In this document: piece after piece, positions 1 through 11,277 of the stretch
How the letters are laid out: each line of letters begins with the position of its first letter
How positions within the stretch are numbered: the stretch's first letter is position 1
Assembly (NCBI GenBank): GCA_963682025.1
Contig: OY821517.1
Coordinates: 94,547,946-94,611,945 of the forward strand
Length of the DNA: 64,000 bases
From: Cordilura impudica
Lineage: Eukaryota > Arthropoda > Insecta > Diptera > Scathophagidae
Reading direction: 5' to 3'
Translations under genes and position numbers: made by a program
The notes under the pieces: model-generated
What the model was told of the DNA's origin: nothing
Databases searched by the model: none
Seen by the model: the letters and a program-made list of their open reading frames with translations, nothing else

Positions 1-690
1 CAAATTTCAGAGAAATCCGTTAAAAAAATTTGTGCAGTGAACAAATGTACCAAAAAACAGATTATGAATTGCATACAAAAAGTGGGCGTAACGGTAGGCG
101 TAACCGGTATGAAAAATATGGCGACCTTCCCTGGAGCAGAGAGATCGTGTGTACCAAATTTCAGAGAAATCGGTTGAAAAATAAAAATTTGTATAGCGAA
201 CAACTATACCAAAAAACAGAAAATGAATTGTATACAAAAAGTGGGCGCAGAAGTAGGCGTGGCCGGTACGAAGCACATGGCGACCTTTCCTAGAGTACAG
301 AGATCGTGTGTACCAAATTTCAGAGAATTCCGTTGAAAAATAAAAATTTTTATTGCAACAAATATACCAAAAAACAGAAAACGAATTGTATACAAAAAGT
401 GGGCGTAAAAGTAGGTGTGGCCGCAAGAATCACACGGTGACCTAGCCTGGGGTACAAAGATCGTGTGTACCAAATTTCAGAGAAATCGGTTGAAAAATAA
501 AAATTTTTATAGCGAACAAATATACCAAAAAACAGAAAATGAATTGTATACAAAAAGTGGGCGCAGAAGTAGGCGTAGCCAGCAAGAATCATATGGCGAC
601 CTTTCCTGGAGTACGGAGATCGTGTGTAGCAAAATTCAGAGAAATCCGTTGAAAAATAATAATTTGTATAGCGAACAAATAAGAGACATC
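1..690. repeat. Tandem array, ~154-159 bp unit (left edge cut)
   Basis: About 4.4 units. The word CAAATTTCAGAGAAWTC recurs near 1, 155, 314 and 471, with a variant near 630, giving periods of 154, 159, 157 and 159 bp. Each unit also carries ACCAAAAAACAGAAAAYGAA, AAAGTGGGCG and GATCGTGTGTA. The array runs off the left edge. Long minus-strand reading frames repeat the same peptide in every unit, so they are a by-product of the repeat and not genes. It could be a satellite or the repeated core of a larger transposon. Confidence 0.9.
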
Positions 691-2021
691 TAATTTTTTT
701 TTCCAATGGGCAATGGGCGATGCTCTTGATCTGAGTATAAACATATGCTATCCTTATCCAAAAATCTTTAATATGTATTGCTATATTTTTATAAGGTCAC
801 AGTCGTAACCTACTTACATCCTTACCTACTTACATATACTAAAGGGGTCCTTAGCTTACAAAACAATATACAATGTCTGCAAAAACAAATGAGTTGCATA
901 AACATATATTAAATAAACATTCTCAAACATGAACACACGATTTACTTACTTGAGCCTATCGTATCTTAACGGCACAACTTATTACATTTACATACACGTA
1001 TTGTACTTATTTTGATACTATCTAATGTAAGTAAACAAATACAAATACGTTCACATATGTATGTAAGCGGGTAAGTATATTAGTACTTATATAAACATGT
1101 GCTCAATAGCTGATATAGTCTTATATGTATCTATGGAGCTATTCTATTCTTAACGCCTCTACATCCAGCACTGGATGTCATGGTACAAACAAAATGTGTG
1201 CTTGCTCCGTAACATGCAAAACTAATTAATTAAAATATATTTGAATGAACCTAATCGTATATAGAACCTATTTCTGGATATTAACCACTTATAGGAAACC
1301 TTTTAGTATTATTTAATATCAGCTTACCGTAGAAACTTATGTACATGTTCATGGAATTGGGTAACCAATTCAACGTTTAAATAAATTCTTTGCCAAAAAT
1401 TATACACACAAAAAAAACACCAATCGAATAGTTCTTAACTAACAAATAAGTGTACAACTGCATTACGATTATAACAACATAACAACATGACTAGCAATTA
1501 TCTATGCTGTTTTTACCGTTGGGCCAACATTATTTTAATCTCAATCAAACCGAAACTCGATTACAAATTTCATAATAACTCGGTTAGCAATAAAGTTGGT
1601 AGCCCTAATGTATTGCTTTCTGTGTATACATTTGAATATATTTACAATATGGCTTTTAATAATATTGCAAGAATCCTTGGCTATAATTTGCGATTACTCA
1701 ATTATTGTCGAGTATGTTATTCATTTAGCTTATCTTGTATTTGTAGCTTAATAGACATGTACATACATATCCATATGTTCTAGTTTATACGACTATGTTT
1801 ATGTTCGAAACAATAAATATGTTTTAAATAAACAATGCATAATATCTTGTTAGAATATTTATTTCATTAAACATTTTGTTTATTGGATATTAAGTGATTT
1901 ACATGCATCTTTTAATAACTAGGAATTAATCTTGCTCATACGTTTAGTAGGAATTAAAAATTTAGTACATGCAAATTGTTTTACTGTTACTCATACGTCG
2001 TGATTTAATTTAAATTGTGCA
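691..2021. other. AT-rich interval, nothing recognised
   Basis: No recognisable coding similarity, TIR or tandem structure. A 98-codon plus-strand frame near 1487-1783 has no family resemblance and biased low-complexity composition. Confidence 0.6.
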
Positions 2022-2025
2022 TTAA

Positions 2026-2840
2026 CCCCTTTCCCTGTCTTCTGAATCACAAGTATGTTTATTAGGTCGGGTCGATTTAGAAATCGCCCATGTGACAAGG
2101 AAAATCGAACTTTGAAACTTTGCCCGAGGAACCATACCTCTAAAACGAATTCTGATGTCTTGACTTTCGAACTGTCTGTCTGTCTGTCTCACTTTGACCC
2201 ATTTAGAACTCCCCAATCGAGTCCACATGTATGATCGACCCTCACTAAATTCGGAGGGCCGATCCAGCCATGCCAATGGCACACCCCCGGAACCCCCTGG
2301 GGGTTCCCCATACAAACATTTCAAAAAATCACCATTTTTTGTTTCGAATTGGGCTGACTATGTTTGATTTAATATTGAAATTAACACTCATACGTATACG
2401 TACCTTCTACCCGGCTAATAAATAATAATCATACGCCTTGACTATGCTATGTTATTCAAAAAGATCGATCGGATGACGCTAAATAACATTTAGATCACTC
2501 CGTGACTATGCTTGACTCTGCCTGACTACCCCAAAATTAATCTGTAGTCACAACAAGACTATGGGCCAAGTTTCAGATCAATTGCATGAGGGGGAATAGG
2601 GTTGGCTCATGGCAGACAGAGAGGCAGACAAATAGGTCAAAATCGGGACACCAGAGTTCGTTTTAGAATACGATTTTCCTTGTCACTTGAGCGATTTTTT
2701 GCCTCCTTACAAATCGACCCGTCCTAATGTTTATGGACGTGTTAGAAATAATAAATTGATGCACTTCAGAAGTTGCAAGAAATTTTATAGTTTTATAGAC
2801 ATACTGTATAAAAAAAAATTATATGGAGACAGGCAAAGGG
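2026..2840. mobile_element. TTAA-flanked MITE, piggyBac-like
   Basis: TTAA stands at 2022-2025 and again at 2841-2844. Just inside, the ends are inverted copies of each other: CCCCTTTCCCTGTC on the left and CCCTTTGCCTGTC on the right (reverse complement). Homology between the arms continues inward, for example CGATTTTCCTTGTCAC and TCTAAAACGAA, and both arms carry a GTCT-rich stretch. The middle (about 2475-2640) holds a minus-strand copy of the repeat also seen at 54.3 and 57.8 kb. There is no coding capacity. TTAA duplication with CCC termini is the piggyBac signature; the assignment is inferred from ends only. Confidence 0.65.
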
Positions 2841-2929
2841 TTAAATGTACATATTACATGGTCTCGACTAACTATAATTCATATTAATTACAGCCAAATG
2901 GCAGAAATGATTTGAAAGATCATTTAGAT

Positions 2930-3431
2930 TTAGCTCTTGAAGACTCTTAAGAGGGAGGGAGGTATCCAAGATTCCTTAAATCTTTGATAGACCAACTGGT
3001 TCCCTAAATTGTGTGTACCCTATACCAGTATGTTTTCAGGATATAATGACTTTGTGCTGATGTCTACAGCTACCAAAAATGTTTGACCGATGTTTTTGAG
3101 CTGATTTAGCGATGTCGGTTCATCCTTCGGTTCATCTTATTTGGTTTGTGTATATTTCTATAAAAAAAATGATAGCTTTACCAACCCGACAGCCGATTTT
3201 TTGACCCAGTCTATTATCAGAAGGCAAAAAAAAACAATGTCACTCAAATTTGGGTTATGATTATTTTCTATATCCAACTATTTGGCCAGAGACCCCCTAT
3301 CTAAACGCATGGTATAGTCGTACTAAACGGACTATAATTTTCTATCATGTTTAGAATTAGGAAGACATTTAAAAGGGAGGCAGGCATCAAAGATTTTTTA
3401 ACTCTTTGATAGACTATCTGGTTCCCAAATT
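2930..3431. repeat. ~80-bp direct repeats flanking a Helentron-like copy
   Basis: The segment at about 2930-3010 (GGGAGGTATC...CTTTGATAGACCA...GGTTCCC) recurs at about 3353-3431 in the same orientation with moderate divergence. The Helentron-like copy at 3014-3352 lies exactly between them. Confidence 0.6.
3014..3352 (+). mobile_element. Helentron-like (mini-me/DINE) copy, internally deleted
   Basis: Begins TACCCTATACCAGTATG..ATAATGACTTTGTGCTG and ends GCATGGTATAGTCG..CGGACTATAATTTTCT, matching both ends of the family described at 15357-16147. It lacks about half of the interior, including the GTCC microsatellite. Confidence 0.75.
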
Positions 3432-3578
3432 ATTATTTTTTTTTTTTTTTTTGTAATTTGTTTTACTCTCGAAGACAACAGTAGAAATTTATTTTGCGGT
3501 TCAAAATAGCAAGTTAAGTTGCGTTTTGAGCTGGATTTGATTTTAAAAAATTGATCTTCAAGATTCCAGTTGTCAGAA

Positions 3579-3612
<34 letters not shown>

Positions 3613-3613
3613 T
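3579..3613. repeat. (AT)n microsatellite
   Basis: Nearly pure alternating AT with one AAAT interruption. Confidence 0.9.
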
Positions 3614-3784
3614 CATTTTCACTTTCAGAATTTTCTTCGTCTGTTTGGAAAATTTCCACAAAACTTTTCCCCTCTGATCTCAGCAATTCGATCATTTCTG
3701 GTGAAAGCATCCAAATGGAAGTACAGTCAATTTATTTATTTATTGTGTATTATACACATTCACATTAAAATGTACAATAATTTT

Positions 3785-4850
3785 TCTTTTTACGACATCA
3801 TTGCTCTCAAATATGTTTGCAATATGAAATTTGTTGAAATTTTAACATATGTGGCAAATGAGTCATTGTTGGCATAAACAGCTGGAGGTAATGAGTTGGA
3901 GTAGTTGAAAGTCTATTAACATACGATGGTAGCACATATAAATTCTATTCAAGACCCATTAAAAAAAATATAAGAAACTGATTTTGCACTGCTTACATAC
4001 TGTTTATATGAATGATATAGCAAGTATCCCATATAAGTGATCAATATTCAATAATATGGCAAACTAAAGAGGTATATAATTTCTTCGTTATATATGGATC
4101 AGAAAATTCTTTTGACCAGCATTTCATTAAACCAAGAAAACCATTAGGTTAGCGTAATATTATCATGAAAATCATGCCTGTAATATAACAAAATACGAAG
4201 ATCAACAACATTTGGAACTTCTACTATTGCTGTGCCATTCCTGTAATAGCCAGAATTTTCTAATTCCGAAGAAAGACTTTCGTGTATTTTGTAAGATTTA
4301 AGTACATTATTTTACATCATTGATAAAGTTTGTCAATATCCGACTGCAGAAAAAGTTGACCATTGTGCTCCTTAATAGTCTGCAACAAATTCTTTAAGAT
4401 GCAAAGCTATGAAGGGACATCATTTATAAATAAAGTGAACACACGACTTCCGTGTGAAGCGCCAGAATAGACCTCAATGAATTCTGATGTACAATCTCTG
4501 AACTTTACTTGTCGTGTTCAATTAGATAGATATGAACTCAGCCACTTTACGACTGCAAAACTAAGACCAAACAGCAATAATTTTTAAAGTAAAATTCATG
4601 GTTTACTTTTTCGAATGCGTTATAAAAATCCGGAAAAAAAATGTTATTTAACAAGCCATTATTTACCATAGTGGCAAGCTCAGTTGTTGTGGAACGAGAT
4701 TTGCGGAAACGAAGCTGACATTTGGATAACAGCGAAGTTGCTTGATGTGATAGGCTATCAGTTAAAATCCTTTATAGATATTTAGGAATAGCATTCAGCT
4801 TAGCAATTCCTATAGAGTTTAATATGAAAAGTTTGTTTTCACTCATATAT
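3785..4850 (-). pseudogene. Jockey-like non-LTR reverse transcriptase, heavily decayed
   Basis: Read on the minus strand across several frames, the order matches Jockey-clade reverse transcriptases. First comes a QxGFRKSRSTTTELA-like block (about 4690), then DFYNAFEKVNHE (about 4620), which carries the first catalytic Asp of the D-x-x-x-A-F-D motif. Next is WLSSYLSN followed by SGASHGSRVFTLFINDVP (about 4440), the equivalent of SGVPQGS-xLGPLLFxLFIND. Then LQSDIDKLYQ*CK and DLRILL, and a C-terminal FSDPYITKKLYTSLV block. The YxDD box is not readable. There are many stops and frameshifts and no 5' ORF1. Neighbours are unrelated AT-rich DNA, so this is an old truncated insertion. Confidence 0.8.
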
Positions 4851-6171
4851 AAAGAAATTATAAAAAAAAATTTTGTCATTCGAGTGGTAAAAAACATAAT
4901 TTAATAGACTTTTGAAGACTGTAGTAAGTGGAAAGATTCATCAAAGTAATTGAGAAGGCTACTAGGTATTTTGCACCACCAGAATTGGAAGAAGAGTTTA
5001 ATGTTCTTAAGTTCAATAACTGATACGGAGTATTATAGTATGTATTTTAAGAATATAATGTAACAAATCAATGCGATATAGAATCAAAATTTCATATATA
5101 TTGTACAATCAGAAGCTCGACGTTTTGAATTGATAAATAAATAAAAAGATTTGCTATTTGTTTTTTTTTTATAACTGACAGGCTATGTAGTTATCATATG
5201 CAAATTTATTAGTAATATTGTATTCGTAGCATGCGATAGAGTAATTTGTAAAATCAATTGAGAAGCCAGATCTTTTGTATTTCTTGTAAAATTTGTTTTT
5301 TCTATTTAAGGCATTGTTAAAAATTTGTTATTCCATGTTGTGCGTTTATTATCGCGACTATTTTTGGAACAGGTTCTGAGAAGAAATGGTGTTATTTTGA
5401 AATTATTATAATAAATTATTGATATTGACATTAGATAATAATTAATTATGTTTTTTTTTTTTTTTTTAAAGGAGGTGCTAGATAAATTTCGAATTCATAA
5501 TTCAATCAGTTAACCTTAATGTCAGTTAAATTTTTCTTACATATTTACCCTAATAGATGAGTACACCAACATTTTACAATGTATTAATAAAGCACTCCAA
5601 TTGACTTCATTTTAAAATTTATAACTTTTAAAAACTATAAAGTTTTAATATGAAAACTTTTATTAAAACAATCAGAAAATTCACTCACCCAAACGTTATT
5701 TGATAAATATCTTAGAAATCGCATGCAAAACAACTGATAAAGTAACACCAAATCAATTTTGTCAAAAATCATAAAACAAGATGATCACTTTGTTATATAT
5801 TTTTTTATATTAAAGCAAAAAATGCATTTTGCAAAAGTTTTAGTTTTGAAGTTTGGCCTATAAAGTGGGTAAAATTTCCTATAGAGCAATGTTCATGCCT
5901 TATATCCATGCCATAGCTTAAAAATCTAACTTTTTTCATGCCACAAATGTTGTTATAAACCCTAATCCGAATTTGACATTTCATTCAACTTTGACATTTA
6001 TGTAAGCTAAGTTTTTATTAATTAAAACACGTTTCTATTTGAGTAGTTGACTGTAACTGATTTATAGTTGCAGATATTTTTTTAATTAATTAATTTCCTT
6101 TCTATTATCCTATCCTATTTTGACGGCAATTAGCTGCTCTGACTTGAGCATAAACATTTCCAGCCACGATA
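4851..6171. other. AT-rich interval
   Basis: The first ~200 bp may hold more decayed reverse-transcriptase sequence, too degraded to align by eye. The rest shows homopolymer runs only. Confidence 0.5.
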
Positions 6172-6173
6172 TA

Positions 6174-6707
6174 GGGCGTTTCACCAAAAATATTTTTGTT
6201 ACTACTAATAAAGTAGATGTTATTACTGATATCCCAACTCGTTCTTGAAAAAATTTTCAGATATTTTTGAGGCCATTATGGAAAACAATGTTATAAAAAA
6301 TAGACTTTTGTTTTCATTTGGACCATTATTTTCACAAAATTAGATTGAGAGATCTTCGAGATACTTCTGTTTTTATTTTTTTTTAATTTCTTTTAAATTG
6401 ACAAGAGACAAATTGTTTTTATTTTAAAGGCTTGTAGCAAAGCCTATCGAACAGACTAAATTTGAACCCAAATATTTTCATTTCCTAGAAAACACTGAAT
6501 TTTAAATTTTAATGTCATCAATTTCCCAATAAACTAATAAAGTGAACCTCGCAAATTTTTTTTAGTAGGCAAGCATTCGGCAGAACTTATTTAACGATAG
6601 ACCAATAAAGAATCTTAAAAATTTCCCGAAAATCATTTGGGCTTTAATATTTCATTTTCGGCTTTAAAAGTTTTAAAAAAAAATAAACCTTTTTCGGTGA
6701 AACGCCC
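6174..6707. mobile_element. 534-bp MITE with TA duplication
   Basis: Left end GGGCGTTTCACCAAAAA and right end TTTTTCGGTGAAACGCCC form an inverted repeat: 12 bp perfect, about 17-18 bp with one mismatch. It is flanked by TA at 6172-6173 and 6708-6709. There is no coding capacity. TA duplication suggests mobilisation by a Tc1/mariner-type enzyme; the family is unknown. Confidence 0.75.
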
Positions 6708-6709
6708 TA

Positions 6710-8125
6710 ATGTACATGATATGATGTATTGTGTGATAGCGACATATTATTTACATTATAATAGAGTTTTCCTCTCTATAACTTAGGACATTTATACTTT
6801 ATCAAAATTATAAATTAAAATCTTAAATTGGGTCGAGTTAGCATTTGTGTAACAGGTAACATTTTGATTTGGGTCAGAAAATTTGTGTAGAAAGATTTAT
6901 TAGCTGAAGGAATCTTATTCACAAATTTGCAAAAGAGTAATTTTTTACATAAACTTTCTTGTAAGACATTATTTTTAAAATTTTTAAAATTATTTTTTTA
7001 TTTTCAATAATGAAGGAATAATTTTTTTTATATAGGAAGATTGTTTCCTTTTTTTTTTTTTTAATTAATCGCCCATCATTTTAATTGAAATAAATACGAT
7101 AAACTATATTCAGCATTTCATCATAATTTATATCATAAGTACCAGATCAAAATCAAATTTTTTTTATATTGTTTAAAAAAGAGAAAAGAAAATTTACATA
7201 TTGGAAATATAAGGAAAATAAAAAAATCGGTTGTGAATAGTGAATATAAAGAAACGACACACTGTTGTTAAAAGTTAATATTTTAGAGTGGCCAGTAGTA
7301 GTGCTTCTGTAAATAAACGTTGTCGTTTTGAAATCTCATAAAGAAAAGAAAATATAATACTGTTAATCAAGAAAATTAATTTTTAATTGTTTGATTTTCA
7401 TAATTTTCAGTAATTTAAAAAAAATAATAGTTTTTACTTCATAATTAAAATTTAAAAGAAAAGTCTAAAGACAAGAAAATCCCCAATAAATTTATTTAGT
7501 TGGTTGTTAGAGTTAATTAATTTTGTTTTAATTCTAAATTTATAAATATTAGTGTAAAAAATCATTAATATAATTTTTAAAAAATTTTGCTTGTGTTAAT
7601 ATACATGTAGGGAAAATATAATAAAACACAGATTAGTTATTATATTTTAATATTAATTGAAATAAAGATTTATTTAAATTCACTTTGTTATTTGCAATAT
7701 TTTTTAAAAATTAGTTTTGAATAAAAATGTTAATAATTATATTTTATTATTGTAAAATATTTATAAAAATGTCTGTCCGAATCAACTTTAATTCTTCAAA
7801 TTCACAACTTTTTTCCGTCCGAAGTTAGCACGACTTTACAACTTTTATAACAACTTTACAACTTGTGTTTCTTTCGATTGCTCAACAACGACTGTCCGTT
7901 TTTTTTTAAACTTCAAATATTCTCTCTATTCCTTTCTACTCATGTCCGTCCGTGTTGCTAAATTTAGTACGTCAGTGTTGGGAAACTGTGGCAGTCCATT
8001 ATTTTAGACCCTAATCCCACATACATATATTCTTTTTAAATGGTCACCTTATATATTTTTTTTTAAACTAAGTAGCTCTTAAACTCCAAAATGTGTAAAT
8101 ATTAAACTCTCAATCTATATACATA
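6710..8125. other. AT-rich interval, nothing recognised
   Basis: More than 75 percent A+T with homopolymer runs. No coding similarity or repeats to the rest of the window. Confidence 0.6.
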
Positions 8126-8465
8126 TTTAAAAAAGTTGCGAGGATGATCATCATCGCCCAGCCCAAACCATTCGACCCAGAAGCTTCAAATTTGGACTGT
8201 AGATTCCTCTCGCGGCGCAAAAATCCACTAAGAACGATTTTTTTTAAAAATTCGTACAAAAACGGGGTAAAAGCGGACAAAAAGGGGGGAAATGGTAACA
8301 AATTAATCCAGGAATATGAAATTTGGTGTGTAGACTCCATCCGAGAAACAAATGTGGGCTCAGAACTAATTTGATCGAAATTCGGCCATTTAAGGGGAAA
8401 AAACGACCAAAAAGTGCACAAATTGTACTTTTCTGCATCTTTTTAATATATTAATATATATATTA
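8126..8465. repeat. Old tandem repeat, left piece
   Basis: Contains AGGAATATGAAATTTG, CCATTTAAGGGGAAAA and AAAAAGTGCACAAA blocks that recur at 11278-12245. It was contiguous with that piece before the transposon between them inserted. Confidence 0.75.
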
Positions 8466-9034
8466 TATGGGGGATTTCATGTCAAGTGCACCAACTTTTG
8501 AAACCGATGTCTTCCGATCGGGATGAAATTTGCACCAAGGTTAGTCCTATTGGATAGTAGTTTAGACACAATTTTTCAACAAGATCGGTCCTGATCTCTC
8601 TGAGTTAGAGGGGATCAAAATTTGACATTTTGGCCAAACAGGTGTTTTTTCTCATCCATGTAACTTATTACCTATTGTTCTTAGAAAATTTTCTCCCAAA
8701 GAGTTTAGATAGCTATTTCTTCAATATTTCGGAAAAAAATACTTTAAAAAAAAAATTGTAGACTTTTTTTTTTGCTAAATTAAAGCATTTTTTGCCTTTC
8801 TTTCAAAAAGGTCATTTTTTTTTTTCATGAGAAAGCTTAGGATTTTTCCTTTAAGAGCTTTTTGGTCGCTTAGTGGGATGGGAGTGGGATATCTATCAAA
8901 ATAAGTGTTTTGTAACTCAATTTTTCACAAATGCACTATTTTGAATTTTTTCCTATTTGTATCTAAAACCTTACAAATAAAACTTATACTGAGAAACTAG
9001 ACAAACTAAACTTTCCGAAGGTATATAACATACC
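8466..9034. repeat. Left TIR of the 2.8-kb transposon
   Basis: Inverted copy of 10673-11276. Landmarks: CGATGTCTTCCGATCGGGAT, CTTAGTGGGATGGGAGTGGG and GAGAAACTAGACAAACTAA at the inner edge. Confidence 0.9.
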
Positions 9035-9346
9035 TAACTAAAATTTTATACCCTCGATACTGTAATACCCAGAATATGTTAACCTCAGGAAAAAAAATCG
9101 CTTTTTTTCTATAGAAATGTTGAAAAATTATTATTTTTTATTTATTTTTAATAATAATTAAATTAATGTATAATAATAATATTATTAAAAATAAAAAGAT
9201 AAATAATTTATTAAAATTTAATCTTAATTGCTTTAGATCCATTTATATCATAACTATTTTTATACTTAATTTATTGTAGCTGATGAAGTATTTAAGTCTT
9301 GTAAATTTTTAAATACCCAGTCTTTCATCCAGCTTTTTTGTCGCCT

Positions 9347-10654
9347 TTATTTACTGCGTTTTTTTGTCAATCCTTTCTTGGCGTTACTAGGTTCAGCTGT
9401 TGATTTCGCTGCTGGTTTATTTGTTGTCTTTGGAAAGAAATCGCATTGAATAGAAGCAGAAAACTTTTTCAACTTGAGTCTTCCATCGACAAGCGGTATA
9501 AAAGCATGGTATTGAGCGGTGCCATCGGTTGTTATCGCAGCATCGAATCTGCTCTTCAGTGTTTTCAATGTTTCCTGATGATCCTCTTTGCTACTAAAAA
9601 CTATTCTAGTTTCTTTACAATAACTCTTTGCCCAATGGAATAAAGCAGTCGCATCTAAGATGCGATCTTGATGAGAGCACTGGAGGCTATACTTCGCTGC
9701 ATTTCTTTTAAGGTTTGCTCCAATACCACCACATACTCCTTTACTATGAGCAGTAGGATGAAAATGCCACTCAGCTGGCATTCCAAAATCTTTTTCATGG
9801 GCATAAGATTTGCCAAGCTACTTTTGTTTTTAAAATGTTGACGCGCTCCGTCCGAAACGTAGTATACCTTCTTTACTGTAAATTTAGATTTTAGATATTT
9901 TAGTATTATCTTCTGGTACTCATAAACTGCAACGGTATCATGTTTTAAATCGTCGGATATGATTGCCATACTTTTGTGTTCCAGTTTTTCATCTTTCATG
10001 TAGTAAATAACTACTGTGAATATAGTTGCTTGGTCATTATTGAAGTGGAATGCTTGTATGGCATCCTGAAGAACATATTTATAGTTTTCTGCGAAATCAT
10101 ATGAAATAACGAATTCACCAGACTTCAAATGTATCTTCAAATCCTTGAAGAATGACCATTGCTCTTTGACGAAAAAGTCATGGGTTCTCAATTTTAGCAA
10201 TCCTGTACACATTTCTTCCACAAAATCATCCACATTTAAAATGATTGTTTTCAATGTGCATCTGTCAGTCTGAATCCAAGAATCAAATTTGACCTCCTCT
10301 ATATATTCTCGATCTAAAGAGTTGATTAAATTTTCTTTGATGAATGTGGTTTTCGGGTAATTGGTACATTCACCTAAGTGGCAAGAAGTTGTTGCATTAG
10401 GACAATTTAAGGCAATCGCGGTAATCGTGTAAATCTTCTGCCGAATCATCTGTTAAATACTTTAAGTTGATTTCCTTCAACATCAGTTTAACATTTTCAT
10501 GGTAAATGCAAACGCATACTGTGTGAGTTCCGCTGCTTTCTGCCAAAACGCAATGCTTTGGCCTCATTTGGGTAAATTTCGTGAAGCCAATTTTAACATC
10601 CTCGTGTTCAGATTGAAATGTTGCAAATAACTCTATCAGGTTACAGATAACCAT
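9347..10654 (-). pseudogene. DDE-type transposase-like gene, two frameshifts
   Basis: Three minus-strand pieces join into one product. Piece 1 (10654 to ~10420) has RPKHC..SSGTHTVCVCIYHEN. Piece 2 (~10449-9800) has a C-x-x-x-x-x-CHLGEC-x-x-YP cluster, then VISYDFAENYKYVLQDAIQ and YVSDGARQHFKN. Piece 3 (~9800-9347) has EWHFHPTAHSKGVCGGIG and ends in a lysine-rich tail KKRSK. Frameshifts lie near 10420 and 9800. Candidate catalytic acids are D of SYDFAENY, D of SDGARQ and E of EWHF. I know similar proteins from aphid and Hydra genomes (typical SHGKG-x-xDGIGG block) but cannot name the superfamily. The N terminus begins at the TIR edge, so the gene may also be truncated. Confidence 0.78.
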
Positions 10655-10672
10655 TATCTTCTGTTATGTTAT

Positions 10673-11276
10673 GAAGGTATGTTACATACTTTCGGAAAGG
10701 TTAGTTTGTCTAGTTTCTCATTATAAGTTTTATTTGTAAGGTTTTACACATAAATAGGAAAAAATTCAAAATAGTGCATTTGTGAGAAATTGGAAAAACG
10801 TTGTATTGAGTTACAAAACATTTATTTTGATAGATATCCCACTCCCATCCCACTAAGCGACCAAAAAGCTCTTAAAGGAAAAATCCTAAGCTCTCTTATG
10901 AAAAAAAAAAAAAAAAAAATGCCCTTTTTGAAAAAAAGGCAAAAAATGCTTTACTTTACCAAAAAAAAAAAGTCTTAATCTTTTTTTTTTTATTTTTAAG
11001 TATTTTTTCCGAAATATTGAAGAAATAGCTATCTAAACTATTTAGGAGAAAATTTTCTAAGAACAATAGGTAATAAGTTGCATGGATGAGAAAAAACACC
11101 TGTTTGGCCAAAATGTCAAATTTTGATCCCCTCTAACTCAGAAAGATCTGGACCGATCTTATTGGAAAATTGTGTCTAAACTACTATCCAATAGGACTAA
11201 CGTTGGTGAAAAATTCATCCCGATCGGAAGACATCGGTTTCAAAAGTTGGTGCACTTGACATGAAACCCCCCATAT
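10673..11276. repeat. Right TIR of the 2.8-kb transposon
   Basis: Inverted copy of 8466-9034; slightly longer because of A/T-run expansion near 10900-10990. Confidence 0.9.
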
Positions 11277-11277
11277 G

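Larger units (their letters stand above)
8466..11276 (-). mobile_element. 2.8-kb DNA transposon with ~570-600-bp TIRs, unnamed superfamily
   Basis: The ends are long inverted copies at 8466-9034 and 10673-11276, starting ATATGGGGGRTTTCATGTC and continuing AAGTGCACCAACTTTTGAAA. Differences are mostly single substitutions and T-run length. A frameshifted transposase on the minus strand fills the interior. The flanks are one interrupted tandem repeat, so the insertion point is clear. The local sequence is too AT-rich to fix the target duplication (TA or TAT possible). Confidence 0.88.

Noticed and set aside
7..706. Overlapping minus-strand frames encoding repeated FSTDFSEIWYTRSL-type peptides
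   Set aside because: They follow the tandem repeat period and occur in two frames; explained by repetition of a unit without stops.
1487..1783. 98-codon plus-strand open frame
   Set aside because: No domain, low-complexity composition, no splice or promoter context; expected by chance.
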